From Clostridium sp. K13 (GTDB lineage: Bacteria; Bacillota; Clostridia; Clostridiales; Clostridiaceae), in contig NZ_JAASHM010000003.1 of assembly GCF_019734195.1 (NCBI RefSeq), forward strand, positions 62,001 through 126,000: DNA of 64,000 bases. The letters run 5' to 3'. Positions within the stretch are counted from its first letter, which is position 1. Every line of letters starts with the position of its first letter. A model generated the notes under the pieces. That model ran no database searches. It saw nothing but the letters and a program-made list of their open reading frames with translations, and had not been told where the DNA came from. Both the position numbers and the translations under genes were made by a program. Below, piece by piece: positions 36,998 to 45,566 of this stretch.

Positions 36998-37672
36998 TTG
37001 GAAAATATAATGGCTGAAATTAATACACTTTTAAATTATATTCTTACTTTATTACCTCAAATTTTTGAAGGATTAAAGGTAACAATTGAACTATTTATTT
37101 TAACTTTAATACTATCTATACCATTAGGAATTATAGTAGCATTATGTAGATTATCAAAAATAAAGGTTATTAATAAATTAACAAGTTTTTATGTTTTAAT
37201 AATTAGAGGAACTCCTCTTCTTTTACAAATAGTATTTATATTTTTTGGACTTCCTAGTCTAAATATTGTAATTGATAGATTCCCAGCTGCTATAATTGCA
37301 TTTACATTAAACTATGGTGCTTATTTTGGAGAAATATTCAGAGCTGGAATATCTTCTATTGAATTCGGTCAATATGAAGCTTCTCACGTATTAGGATTAT
37401 CAAAAAAAGATACATTTTTTAGAATAATACTTCCACAGGCATTTAAAAGAGTATTACCTCCGGTAGCAAACGAAGTAGTAACATTAGTAAAAGATACTGC
37501 TTTAGTATATGTTATAGGCTTAGATGATCTATTAAGAGTAGGTAAGATAGCTTGTAATAGAGATTCATCTTTATTACCATTAGTAGTTATTGGAATAGTT
37601 TATTTAATTCTTATAGGAATACTAACTAAATTATTAGACAAGCTCGAAAAAAAATATCAATACTATAATTAA
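36998..37672 (+). CDS. Amino-acid ABC transporter, permease
   Basis: Membrane subunit of the polar amino-acid uptake system; 224 residues with about five membrane segments. IRGTPLLLQIVF and the EAA loop EASHVLGLSKKDTFFRIILPQAF, which contacts the ATPase, are clear. The start is TTG 36998, eight bases after AGAGAGGAG; the first ATG (37010) is too far from that site. Confidence 0.92.
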   Translation: MENIMAEINTLLNYILTLLPQIFEGLKVTIELFILTLILSIPLGIIVALCRLSKIKVINKLTSFYVLIIRGTPLLLQIVFIFFGLPSLNIVIDRFPAAIIAFTLNYGAYFGEIFRAGISSIEFGQYEASHVLGLSKKDTFFRIILPQAFKRVLPPVANEVVTLVKDTALVYVIGLDDLLRVGKIACNRDSSLLPLVVIGIVYLILIGILTKLLDKLEKKYQYYN

Positions 37673-37683
37673 GAGGTGAAATT

Positions 37684-38382
37684 ATGCTAAAGGTTAGAGG
37701 ATTAAAAAAATCATTTGGTGATACTACTGTATTGAAAGGTGTAAATTTAGATATTAATGAAGGAGAAATTACTGTAATAGTAGGTCCATCAGGAGGAGGT
37801 AAAACAACTTTACTTAGATCAATAACTGGCTTAGAAAAATGTGAAGAAGGTAGTATTGAGATTAATGGGAAACTATTCTTTAAAGATGGAAAATATGCAG
37901 ATAAAAAATCAATTAATGATATTAGAAAAAATATTGGCCTTGTTTTTCAAAGCTTTAACCTTTTTCCTCATAAGTCTGTCATAGAAAATATTATTGAGGC
38001 TCCTATAAGAGTATTAGGTGAAAAAAAGGAAAATGCTATTAATAATGCAAAAGAAATTCTATCATTTTTAGGTTTAAAAGACAAAGCTAATAATTATCCT
38101 TGTGAATTATCAGGAGGACAAAAGCAAAGAGTAGCTATAGGTAGAGCCTTAGCATTAAATCCAAAGCTAATGTGCTTTGATGAGCCAACTTCAGCTTTAG
38201 ATCCATCTTTAACTAAAGATATTGCAAACTTAATTAAAAGTTTAAGTAAAAATGGAATGTCTATGCTTATAATTACACATGATATGGAATTTGCTAAACT
38301 TGTTTCAAATAAAATTGTATCTATGGATTCTGGCATAATTATTGATAAGCATATTTATTGCAATAAAAGTGAAATGGCATAA
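37684..38382 (+). CDS. Amino-acid ABC transporter, ATP-binding subunit
   Basis: Energises the transporter. The 232-residue protein has Walker A GPSGGGKTTLL, Q-loop VFQSFNLFPHKS, signature LSGGQKQRVAIGRAL, Walker B LMCFDEPTSALDP and the switch His in ITHDMEFA. It is the last gene of the operon; no clear terminator follows directly. Confidence 0.95.
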   Translation: MLKVRGLKKSFGDTTVLKGVNLDINEGEITVIVGPSGGGKTTLLRSITGLEKCEEGSIEINGKLFFKDGKYADKKSINDIRKNIGLVFQSFNLFPHKSVIENIIEAPIRVLGEKKENAINNAKEILSFLGLKDKANNYPCELSGGQKQRVAIGRALALNPKLMCFDEPTSALDPSLTKDIANLIKSLSKNGMSMLIITHDMEFAKLVSNKIVSMDSGIIIDKHIYCNKSEMA

Positions 38383-38466
38383 TAATAAGTTTTTTATAAA
38401 TATTTTTTTAATATTATATGCTATTTATTATTAATTTAATAAGTAAATGATACTTTCGTTGCTAAT

Positions 38467-38478
38467 GAACATATGTTC
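38467..38478. promoter_or_regulatory. LexA-box-like palindrome
   Basis: GAACATATGTTC is a perfect 12-base palindrome equal to the core of the Gram-positive LexA box (consensus CGAAC-N4-GTTCG); the outer bases here are T and T. It lies 87 bases before the DUF1292 gene. Confidence 0.45.
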
Positions 38479-38565
38479 TTTAATCATATTTTTATTAAAA
38501 ACTGTAATAATTTCCTCTTCTTTTTATAATACTAATAATATTAATTTTATAAGGAGAGATTACAT

Positions 38566-38802
38566 ATGACTGAAAAGACTATGAAATTTACTGATGAATC
38601 TGGAAATAAAGTTGAATATGCTATATTAGAACAAAAATTAATTAATAAAACTGAATATGTTGCAATGGCTCCAGTAAACAACAAAAGTGATGTAGAAATA
38701 TTTAAAATAGCATTTGATAAAGATTGGAATGAGACATTAGTTCAAGTTGAATCTGAAAATGAATTAAATATGGTTAGACAAGTTTCCAGTATAAAATTCT
38801 AA
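38566..38802 (+). CDS. DUF1292 domain protein
   Basis: A 78-residue small protein with the DUF1292 pattern: EKTMKFTDESGNKVEYAILEQKLINKTEYVAMAPV, then DVEIFKIAFD. Members are widespread in Firmicutes and their function is unknown. AAGGAGAG precedes the ATG. A terminator follows. The 183-base region upstream holds the LexA-like palindrome. Confidence 0.85.
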   Translation: MTEKTMKFTDESGNKVEYAILEQKLINKTEYVAMAPVNNKSDVEIFKIAFDKDWNETLVQVESENELNMVRQVSSIKF

Positions 38803-38810
38803 ATCACAAT

Positions 38811-38841
38811 AAAAAGATCTATTTACTATAGGTCTTTTTTT
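38811..38841 (+). terminator. Intrinsic terminator
   Basis: AAAAAGATCTA pairs with TAGGTCTTTTT (one wobble), followed by more T. Confidence 0.8.
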
Positions 38842-38938
38842 ATTTTAAAGTAAATAATTATATAAGTTATAATTATATATAGATGATAATTATTATTTAT
38901 GGTAAGCTATAAAAAGAAAAAATAATTTAGGAGGATAT

Positions 38939-39820
38939 ATGAAAAATATAAAGTTAAGTAATAGAACAAAAGGTGTTTTATTTATAATAATGTCTGCATT
39001 TGGCTTTGCAATGATGTCTGCATTCGTTAAGCTTTCAGGTGATTTACCTTCATTTCAAAAAACATTTTTTAGAAATATAACATCCTGTGTAATTGCATTT
39101 GTATTAATACTTATTAATAAAGAAAGCTTCTTTGGAAAGTTGGAAAATCAAAAAACTCTAATTTTACGCTCACTATTTGGTACATTAGGAATAGTATTTA
39201 ACTTTTATGCAATAGATAAATTAGTATTATCAGATGCAAATATGTTAAATAAATTAAGTCCATTTTTTGTTATAATATTCTGTGCTATTTTCTTAAAAGA
39301 GAAAATAAACCTAAAACAAGGACTAGCTATTCTAGTTGCCTTTATAGGAGCTTTATTTATAATAAAGCCACAATTTAATTTAGATATAATTCCATCTCTT
39401 ATAGGGGTTTGTGGTGCTATATGTGCAGCAGCGGCTTATACTTGTTTAAGGGTATTAGGAGGCAAAGAAAAATATTATACTATAGTATTCTATTTCTCAT
39501 TCTTCTCTACAATAGTAATATTACCATTTATGTTAATGGTATATAAGGAAATGTCCCTAATTCAGTTTATTTACTTAATTCTAGCGGGTATTTTTGCTAG
39601 TATTGGTCAGTTTGGTATTACTATTGCATATAAATATGCTAAAGCAAAAGAAATATCTATATTTGATTATAGCAATATTATATTCTCAGCAATAATAAGT
39701 ATAGTTATGTTTGGTGTTTTACCAGATTACTTAAGTGTAATTGGTTATATAATTATATTTGCTGTATCATTATATATGTTTTTATATAATAAAAAATTAG
39801 ATAAAATCGAAAATAAATAA
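38939..39820 (+). CDS. EamA/DMT-family transporter
   Basis: A 293-residue drug/metabolite transporter with ten membrane segments in two EamA repeats (residues about 10-135 and 150-285). GFAMMSAFVKLSGDLPSFQKTFFRN and KLSPFFVIIFCAIFLKEKINLKQ are typical first-repeat blocks. Such proteins export or import amino acids and other metabolites; the substrate is open. AGGAGG precedes the ATG. It is monocistronic. Confidence 0.88.
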   Translation: MKNIKLSNRTKGVLFIIMSAFGFAMMSAFVKLSGDLPSFQKTFFRNITSCVIAFVLILINKESFFGKLENQKTLILRSLFGTLGIVFNFYAIDKLVLSDANMLNKLSPFFVIIFCAIFLKEKINLKQGLAILVAFIGALFIIKPQFNLDIIPSLIGVCGAICAAAAYTCLRVLGGKEKYYTIVFYFSFFSTIVILPFMLMVYKEMSLIQFIYLILAGIFASIGQFGITIAYKYAKAKEISIFDYSNIIFSAIISIVMFGVLPDYLSVIGYIIIFAVSLYMFLYNKKLDKIENK

Positions 39821-39823
39821 CAT

Positions 39824-39859
39824 AAAAGCTGTGCTTAGTTGAAAGCACAGCTTTTTTTT
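39824..39859 (+). terminator. Intrinsic terminator
   Basis: AAAAGCTGTGCTT pairs with AAGCACAGCTTTT, followed by a T-run. Confidence 0.9.
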
Positions 39860-39926
39860 ACATTTATGCTACTTCTAAATACTTATTTATCTATGATATA
39901 ATAAAAAATTGTAAAGGAGAGGGAAT

Positions 39927-42803
39927 ATGTACACTAATAAAAATCCAAATGTTTTAGATGTTCTTCTTAAAGATAGAAATAAAGAAGAGTTAAAAATAGA
40001 AATCTATTTAAATAAAATAGATTATAAAGGACAACTTTCTATAGAATTTAAAATTGGTTTAAAAAATACTTCATCTAATAAACTAAATATAATTAGAGAT
40101 ATAAGACAATTTTTAGTTTATTACGAAAATAATATAACATTAAAATATAGCAATGACTTTACCTTTGATATGAGCAAGCAGTATTTCTCTAGCAAGGACA
40201 TTGCTTTAATTGATTTTATTTATGAACTTTATGAAATGGAAGGTAATAAACCTAAGTATTTAAAATCAAATGATAGATTAATAGAAGGAAAATACATATA
40301 TCCACCTAAATTTCTAATAAAGGATTTTTTTTATACTATAAAAGATCATCGTACTTATTTTAATGAAGGCTTCTATAGTAGACCTGTTGATTGTGAAATT
40401 GTAATTGGTAATCCATATATAGAAATGAATTTAGAATATATAGATAAAGAATATAAGCTACAACTTATGTCTGATTTGCCTATGATTTTAAACAACAATT
40501 ATAATATCTTATTTAATGGTGCTACTGTATATCTACCACAAAAAAACTTTATTAATAAAATAAAACCCTATTACGAAATTTTCAAAAAAGATAATAAGGT
40601 TATTATTCCTAAAACTGAAGAAGAGAGAGTGTTAAAAGAACTTATCCCAACACTTAATAATATAAGTGATAATTTAATATTATCTTCAAATATCAAAAAT
40701 AAAGTTGTTTTAGCTAAACCAAAGTTCAACTTTTATTTTGATAGAGAAAATAACTTTGTCTTAATGACCTTAAAAGTTCAATATGATAAATATGAATTCA
40801 ATATATTTAATGAATTTGATGAAAAAATAATATATAGGGATTTTAATAAAGAGCAAGAAATTATGTCTGCTTTAAAAGCTCTTGGCTTTGATTATGTTAA
40901 CAATAAATATTATTTAACATTAGGTGATGATTACATATATAATTTCTTTAAAAACAAAATTCATGAACTGCAAAACTTTGGTGAAGTTTATTATTCAGAG
41001 AATTTTAAAGGTATTCGTAAAATAGATTCTAAAGGCATAATAGGAAATATATCTGCAGGAAAATATGACTATTTTGAATTAAAATTTGATATAAAAGATA
41101 TACCTGCTTTTGAAATAAGCAATATTTTAAGAGCTTTTAGAGATAATTTAAAATATTATAAACTTGAAAATGGAGATTATCTTGATCTAGAATCAATAGA
41201 ATTGAATAACTTTTTAAAACTAATAGATAACCTTAATTCTTGTAATTATATAGAAAATAACACTATTGATTTTCATAAAAGCAAAGGATTATATGCAAAT
41301 GAATTTATAAAAGAAAATAACATTAAGTTTTTAAAAGGTCTAGGTTATTTAAGAACTTTAAAGACCCAATTTAATAATATTAATAAGTTAAAGTATGATA
41401 TTCCAAAAGAATTTATTGGAGAACTTAGAAAATATCAATATACAGGATACTGTTTTTTAAAAACTTTATACGAACTAGGTTTTGGTGGAATATTAGGTGA
41501 TGAAATGGGGTTAGGTAAAACTATACAAACTATTTCATTTATAGCCTCTATTAAAGATAAACCATCATTAATTATTGCACCCTCTTCATTAGTATTAAAC
41601 TGGAAACAAGAGTTTAGTAAATTTGCTCCTGAATTGAATGTAAAACTAATTACAGGTCATAAGGATGATAGAAAGAAACTACTTAATAATATTGATAACT
41701 TGGATGTTCTAATAACTACTTATTCAACGTTTAAAAATGATATAGAAACATATTTAAATATTGATTTTAATTGTGTCATATTAGATGAAGCTCAAAATAT
41801 AAAGAATTACGCATCTCAAAATGCAGTATATGTAAAAAAGCTTAAATGTAAAAGCAGATTTGCCCTTACAGGTACTCCAATAGAAAATTCCTTATTAGAG
41901 TTATGGTCTATATTTGATTTTATAATGCCTGGATACTTATTTGATAGGGATACTTTTATAGTAAAGTATTATAGACGTTTTATGGATAATAATGAATTAT
42001 CAACAGAATTTAAGAATTTGATAAAACCTTTTATATTAAGAAGATTAAAAAAAGATGTTCTTAAAGAGCTTCCAGCTAAAATTGAAAAAATTATTGAAGT
42101 AGAACTTCCTAAGTCTCAACAAAAAATATATAGTATTTATAATAATAAAGTTATTGATTTAATTGAAAAGAAAATACGTGATGATGAGTTTTCAAATGGG
42201 AAAATAGAAATACTATCATATATAACAAAACTAAGACAAATAGCACTTGATCCAAGTGTTGTTTTAGATAATTATGAAGGAGATAGTGGTAAAATAGATG
42301 CTCTAATAGAAATATTAAATCAGGCAAATGATGAAGGACATAAAATACTAGTTTTTTCTCAATTTACATCTGTTTTAAGTAATATAAAAAGGCGATTGGA
42401 AATAGAAGGTTTGAAATATTGTTATTTAGATGGTACACTGTCACAGAAGAAAAGAAGTGAAGAGGTAAACAAATTTAATGAAAGTGATATACCTATATTT
42501 CTAATAAGCTTAAAAGCGGGAGGTACTGGCTTGAATTTGCAAAGTGCAGATATTGTCATACACTTTGATCCATGGTGGAATCCATCTGTTGAAGCACAGG
42601 CTAGTGATAGAGCTCATAGAATAGGACAAAAAAATATTGTTGAAGTTATAAAACTTATAGCTAAAGATACAGTTGAAGAAAAAGTTATTAAGTTACAAAA
42701 TGAGAAAAAACAATTAATAAATAAAATTCTAGATAATAATTCTCTAGATATTAATAATATTTTTGAATTATCAAAAGATGAAATACTAAGGTTATTTGAA
42801 TAA
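39927..42803 (+). CDS. SNF2-family ATP-dependent helicase/translocase
   Basis: Double-stranded DNA translocase of the Swi2/Snf2 class, 958 residues. The first 430 residues form the bacterial SNF2-associated region. Motor domain 1 has the Walker A GDEMGLGKTIQT (around 525), LIIAPSSLVLNWKQEF, the DEAQ box at about 618 and ALTGTPIENSLLELWSIFDF. Domain 2 has KILVFSQFTSVL, SLKAGGTGLNLQSADIVIHFDPWWNPSVEAQASDRAHRIGQ. The N-terminal SWIM zinc finger found in many Firmicute relatives of about 1080 residues is absent. Role in DNA repair or transcription recycling is inference. Confidence 0.9.
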   Translation: MYTNKNPNVLDVLLKDRNKEELKIEIYLNKIDYKGQLSIEFKIGLKNTSSNKLNIIRDIRQFLVYYENNITLKYSNDFTFDMSKQYFSSKDIALIDFIYELYEMEGNKPKYLKSNDRLIEGKYIYPPKFLIKDFFYTIKDHRTYFNEGFYSRPVDCEIVIGNPYIEMNLEYIDKEYKLQLMSDLPMILNNNYNILFNGATVYLPQKNFINKIKPYYEIFKKDNKVIIPKTEEERVLKELIPTLNNISDNLILSSNIKNKVVLAKPKFNFYFDRENNFVLMTLKVQYDKYEFNIFNEFDEKIIYRDFNKEQEIMSALKALGFDYVNNKYYLTLGDDYIYNFFKNKIHELQNFGEVYYSENFKGIRKIDSKGIIGNISAGKYDYFELKFDIKDIPAFEISNILRAFRDNLKYYKLENGDYLDLESIELNNFLKLIDNLNSCNYIENNTIDFHKSKGLYANEFIKENNIKFLKGLGYLRTLKTQFNNINKLKYDIPKEFIGELRKYQYTGYCFLKTLYELGFGGILGDEMGLGKTIQTISFIASIKDKPSLIIAPSSLVLNWKQEFSKFAPELNVKLITGHKDDRKKLLNNIDNLDVLITTYSTFKNDIETYLNIDFNCVILDEAQNIKNYASQNAVYVKKLKCKSRFALTGTPIENSLLELWSIFDFIMPGYLFDRDTFIVKYYRRFMDNNELSTEFKNLIKPFILRRLKKDVLKELPAKIEKIIEVELPKSQQKIYSIYNNKVIDLIEKKIRDDEFSNGKIEILSYITKLRQIALDPSVVLDNYEGDSGKIDALIEILNQANDEGHKILVFSQFTSVLSNIKRRLEIEGLKYCYLDGTLSQKKRSEEVNKFNESDIPIFLISLKAGGTGLNLQSADIVIHFDPWWNPSVEAQASDRAHRIGQKNIVEVIKLIAKDTVEEKVIKLQNEKKQLINKILDNNSLDINNIFELSKDEILRLFE

Positions 42804-42846
42804 ATTTAATAATGTTTACTAAAATTTAATAAGAAGAGGTACTCTA

Positions 42847-43623
42847 ATGGAATTAAATAAAGAGTTTTTAGAAAAATATAATGATTTAATGAATGAAGAT
42901 GTTGAATTAGCTTTAGACTTTTCATTAAATGCACTAAAAGAAAGTAACAACTCAGATTTCTATGCTTATATTGCTGATTGCTATATGTCATTAGATGAAT
43001 TTGATAAAGCTGTAAATATATTAGAAAAATCATTATCTAATAATTGTACTAACAGTACATATGCTAAAAGTTTATTAGGTGAATCTTTATTTTATTTAAA
43101 TAAATTTGAAGAAAGTAAATCTATATTTGAAAACTTAAAATTAGAAAATCCAAATAGCTTTTTTGTTACTGCTTACTTAATTGATATAAATATCAATTTA
43201 AATAAATACTCAGAAGCTATTAAATTAGGAGAAAATATTTTAAATTCAAATGTACTAAATAGTAATGATACTGCATATATATTAGTTAATCTAGGATGGA
43301 TTAATTTAAAATACTTAAATAATAATGATGAAGCATTAAAATACTTTAATAAAGCTATTGAAATTGATGAAAATATAGGTAGAGCTTATATTGGATTAGC
43401 TGAATACTACTTTAATATAGGAGAATACACTAACGCACTAATAAACTACGAAAAAGCAATAGATTTACAAGAAGGAACAATAGATGTTTACTTTGGTATT
43501 GCAATGTGCTATAAGGCATTAAAACAATATGAAGATGCTTTAAGTTATTTAAATATAGTACATGATGCAGACAGCACTAATGAAACATACATAAACGAAA
43601 TAAAAGAAATAGAAAAATTATAA
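42847..43623 (+). CDS. Tetratricopeptide repeat protein
   Basis: A 258-residue, soluble, all-helical protein built from about seven TPR units of 34 residues. Clear examples are AYIADCYMSLDEFDKAVNIL, ALKYFNKAIEIDENIGRAYIGLAEYYFNIGEYTNAL and VYFGIAMCYKALKQYEDALSYL. TPR proteins scaffold protein complexes; the partner is unknown. There are 43 bases between it and the SNF2 gene, so co-transcription is likely. GAAGAGG precedes the ATG. Confidence 0.88.
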   Translation: MELNKEFLEKYNDLMNEDVELALDFSLNALKESNNSDFYAYIADCYMSLDEFDKAVNILEKSLSNNCTNSTYAKSLLGESLFYLNKFEESKSIFENLKLENPNSFFVTAYLIDININLNKYSEAIKLGENILNSNVLNSNDTAYILVNLGWINLKYLNNNDEALKYFNKAIEIDENIGRAYIGLAEYYFNIGEYTNALINYEKAIDLQEGTIDVYFGIAMCYKALKQYEDALSYLNIVHDADSTNETYINEIKEIEKL

Positions 43624-43674
43624 TTTTGAATTAAGTTTAAAAAAAGTGATTATACTAAGGTTGAGGTGATACTT

Positions 43675-44037
43675 ATGTACCAAAGTATAGGAATAAACTT
43701 AAGCAAAAATTTAGATGCAGCTACAAAAAGAATAAAAGTTCCTGCTATTACTCAAAGATCATATTATAAGGATTCAGATAATTGCGAAGAAGAATATATT
43801 AATCTTTATAAATATAATTGTGATGATAATAACAGTGATTATACTAATGATAATGATTTTGATTATTTAGATGATGATTATAATGAATCTATGGATAGTA
43901 ATTCAGAATGTGCATGCGGATGTTCTGATTTATTTATGGATAAAATAAAAAACATTGATTCTAAAGTTGTTATTATGGCTGGAGTAGGAGCTTTAATAGG
44001 ATTTATTGGTTTGTATAAATTGCTTAAAAGAAGATAA
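43675..44037 (+). CDS. Acidic protein with C-terminal membrane anchor
   Basis: A 120-residue protein that I do not recognise. A basic N-terminus is followed by a very acidic Asp/Asn/Tyr-rich stretch (residues about 40-78), a CAC-G-C cysteine cluster (SECACGCSDLF), and a C-terminal hydrophobic helix (VVIMAGVGALIGFIGLYKLL) ending KRR. This looks like a tail anchor with a cytosolic acidic domain. The ATG at 43675 follows GAGGTG; the listed GTG at 43666 overlaps that site. It is next to the TPR gene. Confidence 0.6.
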   Translation: MYQSIGINLSKNLDAATKRIKVPAITQRSYYKDSDNCEEEYINLYKYNCDDNNSDYTNDNDFDYLDDDYNESMDSNSECACGCSDLFMDKIKNIDSKVVIMAGVGALIGFIGLYKLLKRR

Positions 44038-44055
44038 AATATTTATAAATATTTT

Positions 44056-44094
44056 AAAATAAGCGTCGTTAAAAAATTACGACGCTTATTTTAT
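44056..44094 (+). terminator. Intrinsic terminator
   Basis: AAAATAAGCGTCGT pairs with ACGACGCTTATTTT across a nine-base loop. Confidence 0.9.
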
Positions 44095-44154
44095 CTAAAT
44101 ATACTTAACCCTATAAATCTATTTATTTTAAAAGGTTATTAAGGAGATTTTTAA

Positions 44155-44682
44155 ATGAAGGAAATTATAATTTGTGTTGATAAAAACGACAATGAAGTAG
44201 GGCATATAGAAAAGATGGATGCTCATATAAAAGGACTACTTCATAGAGCCTTATCAATATTTATTTTTAATGAAAAGAATGAACTGTTATTACAAAAAAG
44301 ATATAGTGGAAAGTATCACTCTCCAGGTCTTTGGACAAATACTTGTTGTACACACCCAAATAAAGATGAAAGTACTGATGATGCAGCTATAAGAAGATTA
44401 CAAGAAGAAATGGGATTTTCTTGTGATTTAAAAGAAGTATTTTCTTTTATGTACTATATAAAGTTTGATAATGATCTTATTGAACATGAATTTGATCATG
44501 TATACTTTGGTAGATACTCTAATGAAATATCAATAAATCCTTTAGAAGTTGAAGATTATAAATGGATATCCTTAGATAATATAAAAGTTGATCTTAAAAC
44601 TAATCCTGACAATTATACTTTTTGGTTTAAATATATAATAGAAAATCATATAAAAGAAATAGAAGAAAATTTAAACTTTTAA
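44155..44682 (+). CDS. idi: Isopentenyl-diphosphate isomerase, type I
   Basis: Interconverts IPP and DMAPP for isoprenoid synthesis. The 175-residue Nudix-fold enzyme has HRALSIFIFNEKNELLLQKR, the catalytic Cys C65 in WTNTCCTHP, the Nudix-like RRLQEEMGF and E112 in EHEFDHV. These fit the metal-dependent type I enzyme and not the flavin type II (fni). AAGGAG precedes the ATG. It stands alone between terminators. Confidence 0.92.
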   Translation: MKEIIICVDKNDNEVGHIEKMDAHIKGLLHRALSIFIFNEKNELLLQKRYSGKYHSPGLWTNTCCTHPNKDESTDDAAIRRLQEEMGFSCDLKEVFSFMYYIKFDNDLIEHEFDHVYFGRYSNEISINPLEVEDYKWISLDNIKVDLKTNPDNYTFWFKYIIENHIKEIEENLNF

Positions 44683-44785
44683 ATAAAGCTTTTATACACT
44701 GAAACTATTGTAAGTAAATTAATAGTAATATAAAATATTTTATATGAAAATCTAATTATTTTACGAATGAAAGGAAATACACCAT

Positions 44786-45130
44786 ATGAATAACCAAAAA
44801 CCACAAGAATATATAGCAAATATAGCAAAAGCATCATCTTACTTTGCATTAAAGAACGGTCCTATAAAAGACTTATGTAAAGATGGTAAAATTTCTGAAG
44901 AGGACATGAATACTATTCAAGCATATATGCAAAATCATTTAGCTTATCTTTATACAGTATTACTTGAAGAAAATAATCTAAAAAAGTTTGACTTAGTAAT
45001 TAGTACTATGAATAAATTTTATGTTGATGATAAACAAGAAGTATTATTAGAAGATGATGGGTTTGATAAATTTTATGAAAACTTATTTCCACAAGTATCA
45101 AATATAACAATTAATAATATAAAAAAATAA
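44786..45130 (+). CDS. Hypothetical protein (114 aa)
   Basis: I do not recognise the family. It is a soluble helical protein (IAKASSYFALKNGPIKDLCKDGKISEEDMNTIQAYMQNHLAYLYTVLLEE) without Cys clusters or membrane segments. GAAAGGAAAT lies before the ATG. The Trp T-box transcript starts about 40 bases after its stop codon, so it is not part of that unit. Confidence 0.6.
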   Translation: MNNQKPQEYIANIAKASSYFALKNGPIKDLCKDGKISEEDMNTIQAYMQNHLAYLYTVLLEENNLKKFDLVISTMNKFYVDDKQEVLLEDDGFDKFYENLFPQVSNITINNIKK

Positions 45131-45132
45131 TG

Positions 45133-45161
45133 TTGACTTTTACCTAATTTATGGATATTAT
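45133..45161 (+). promoter_or_regulatory. Promoter of the trpP T-box transcript
   Basis: TTGACT (45133-45138), 17-base spacer, TATTAT (45156-45161). It starts two bases after the previous stop codon. Confidence 0.75.
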
Positions 45162-45167
45162 ATTATT

Positions 45168-45456
45168 AATAAAAGAAATTTAAATTCTTAGACAAGGGAT
45201 AGTAGTATATTGTAGCTTTATTAAAGAGAGTTAAGGATGGTGGGATCTTAACAAGAAGACTTTATATGAATGGGCCTTAGAGAAGTAAAGGGAAAAGATA
45301 TCTTAGTACCGGAAACCGTAACCTACACGTTATAGTAGGACAAGTATGATAGTACTTGGTTTTAAGTGATGAAATTTATTATTTATTTTTCATAAATTAG
45401 GTGGTACCGCGGATTATTTACTCCGTCCTATATTATAGGACGGAGTTTTTTTATTT
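45168..45456 (+). promoter_or_regulatory. T-box leader, tryptophan specifier
   Basis: A tRNA-sensing leader. Stem I shows AGTAGT, AGAGAG and the GGATGGTG loop. The specifier codon TGG (45271-45273) directly follows GAA at the usual place, so it reads tRNA-Trp. The T-box AGGTGGTACCGCGG is at 45399-45412, and the terminator is the 10-bp CTCCGTCCTA stem at 45421-45444 followed by seven T. Uncharged tRNA-Trp would stabilise the antiterminator and turn on trpP. Confidence 0.95.
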
Positions 45457-45476
45457 ATAATAATAAATCAATATTT

Positions 45477-45500
45477 AAGGAGGTGATTAATATGGTATGA
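45477..45500 (+). other. Two-codon ORF with a near-perfect Shine-Dalgarno in the trpP leader
   Basis: AAGGAGGTGAT (45477-45487) is complementary over 11 bases to the expected 16S rRNA tail and is ideally spaced before ATG GTA TGA (45492-45500). The frame continues after the TGA without another stop into the trpP ATG at 45567. It may be a regulatory mini-ORF. Confidence 0.5.
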
Positions 45501-45566
45501 ACAATAGCTAAATCAAATATAAAATTTAAAACTCATAATTATTATTTAAATTCAGGGGGAATAAAA

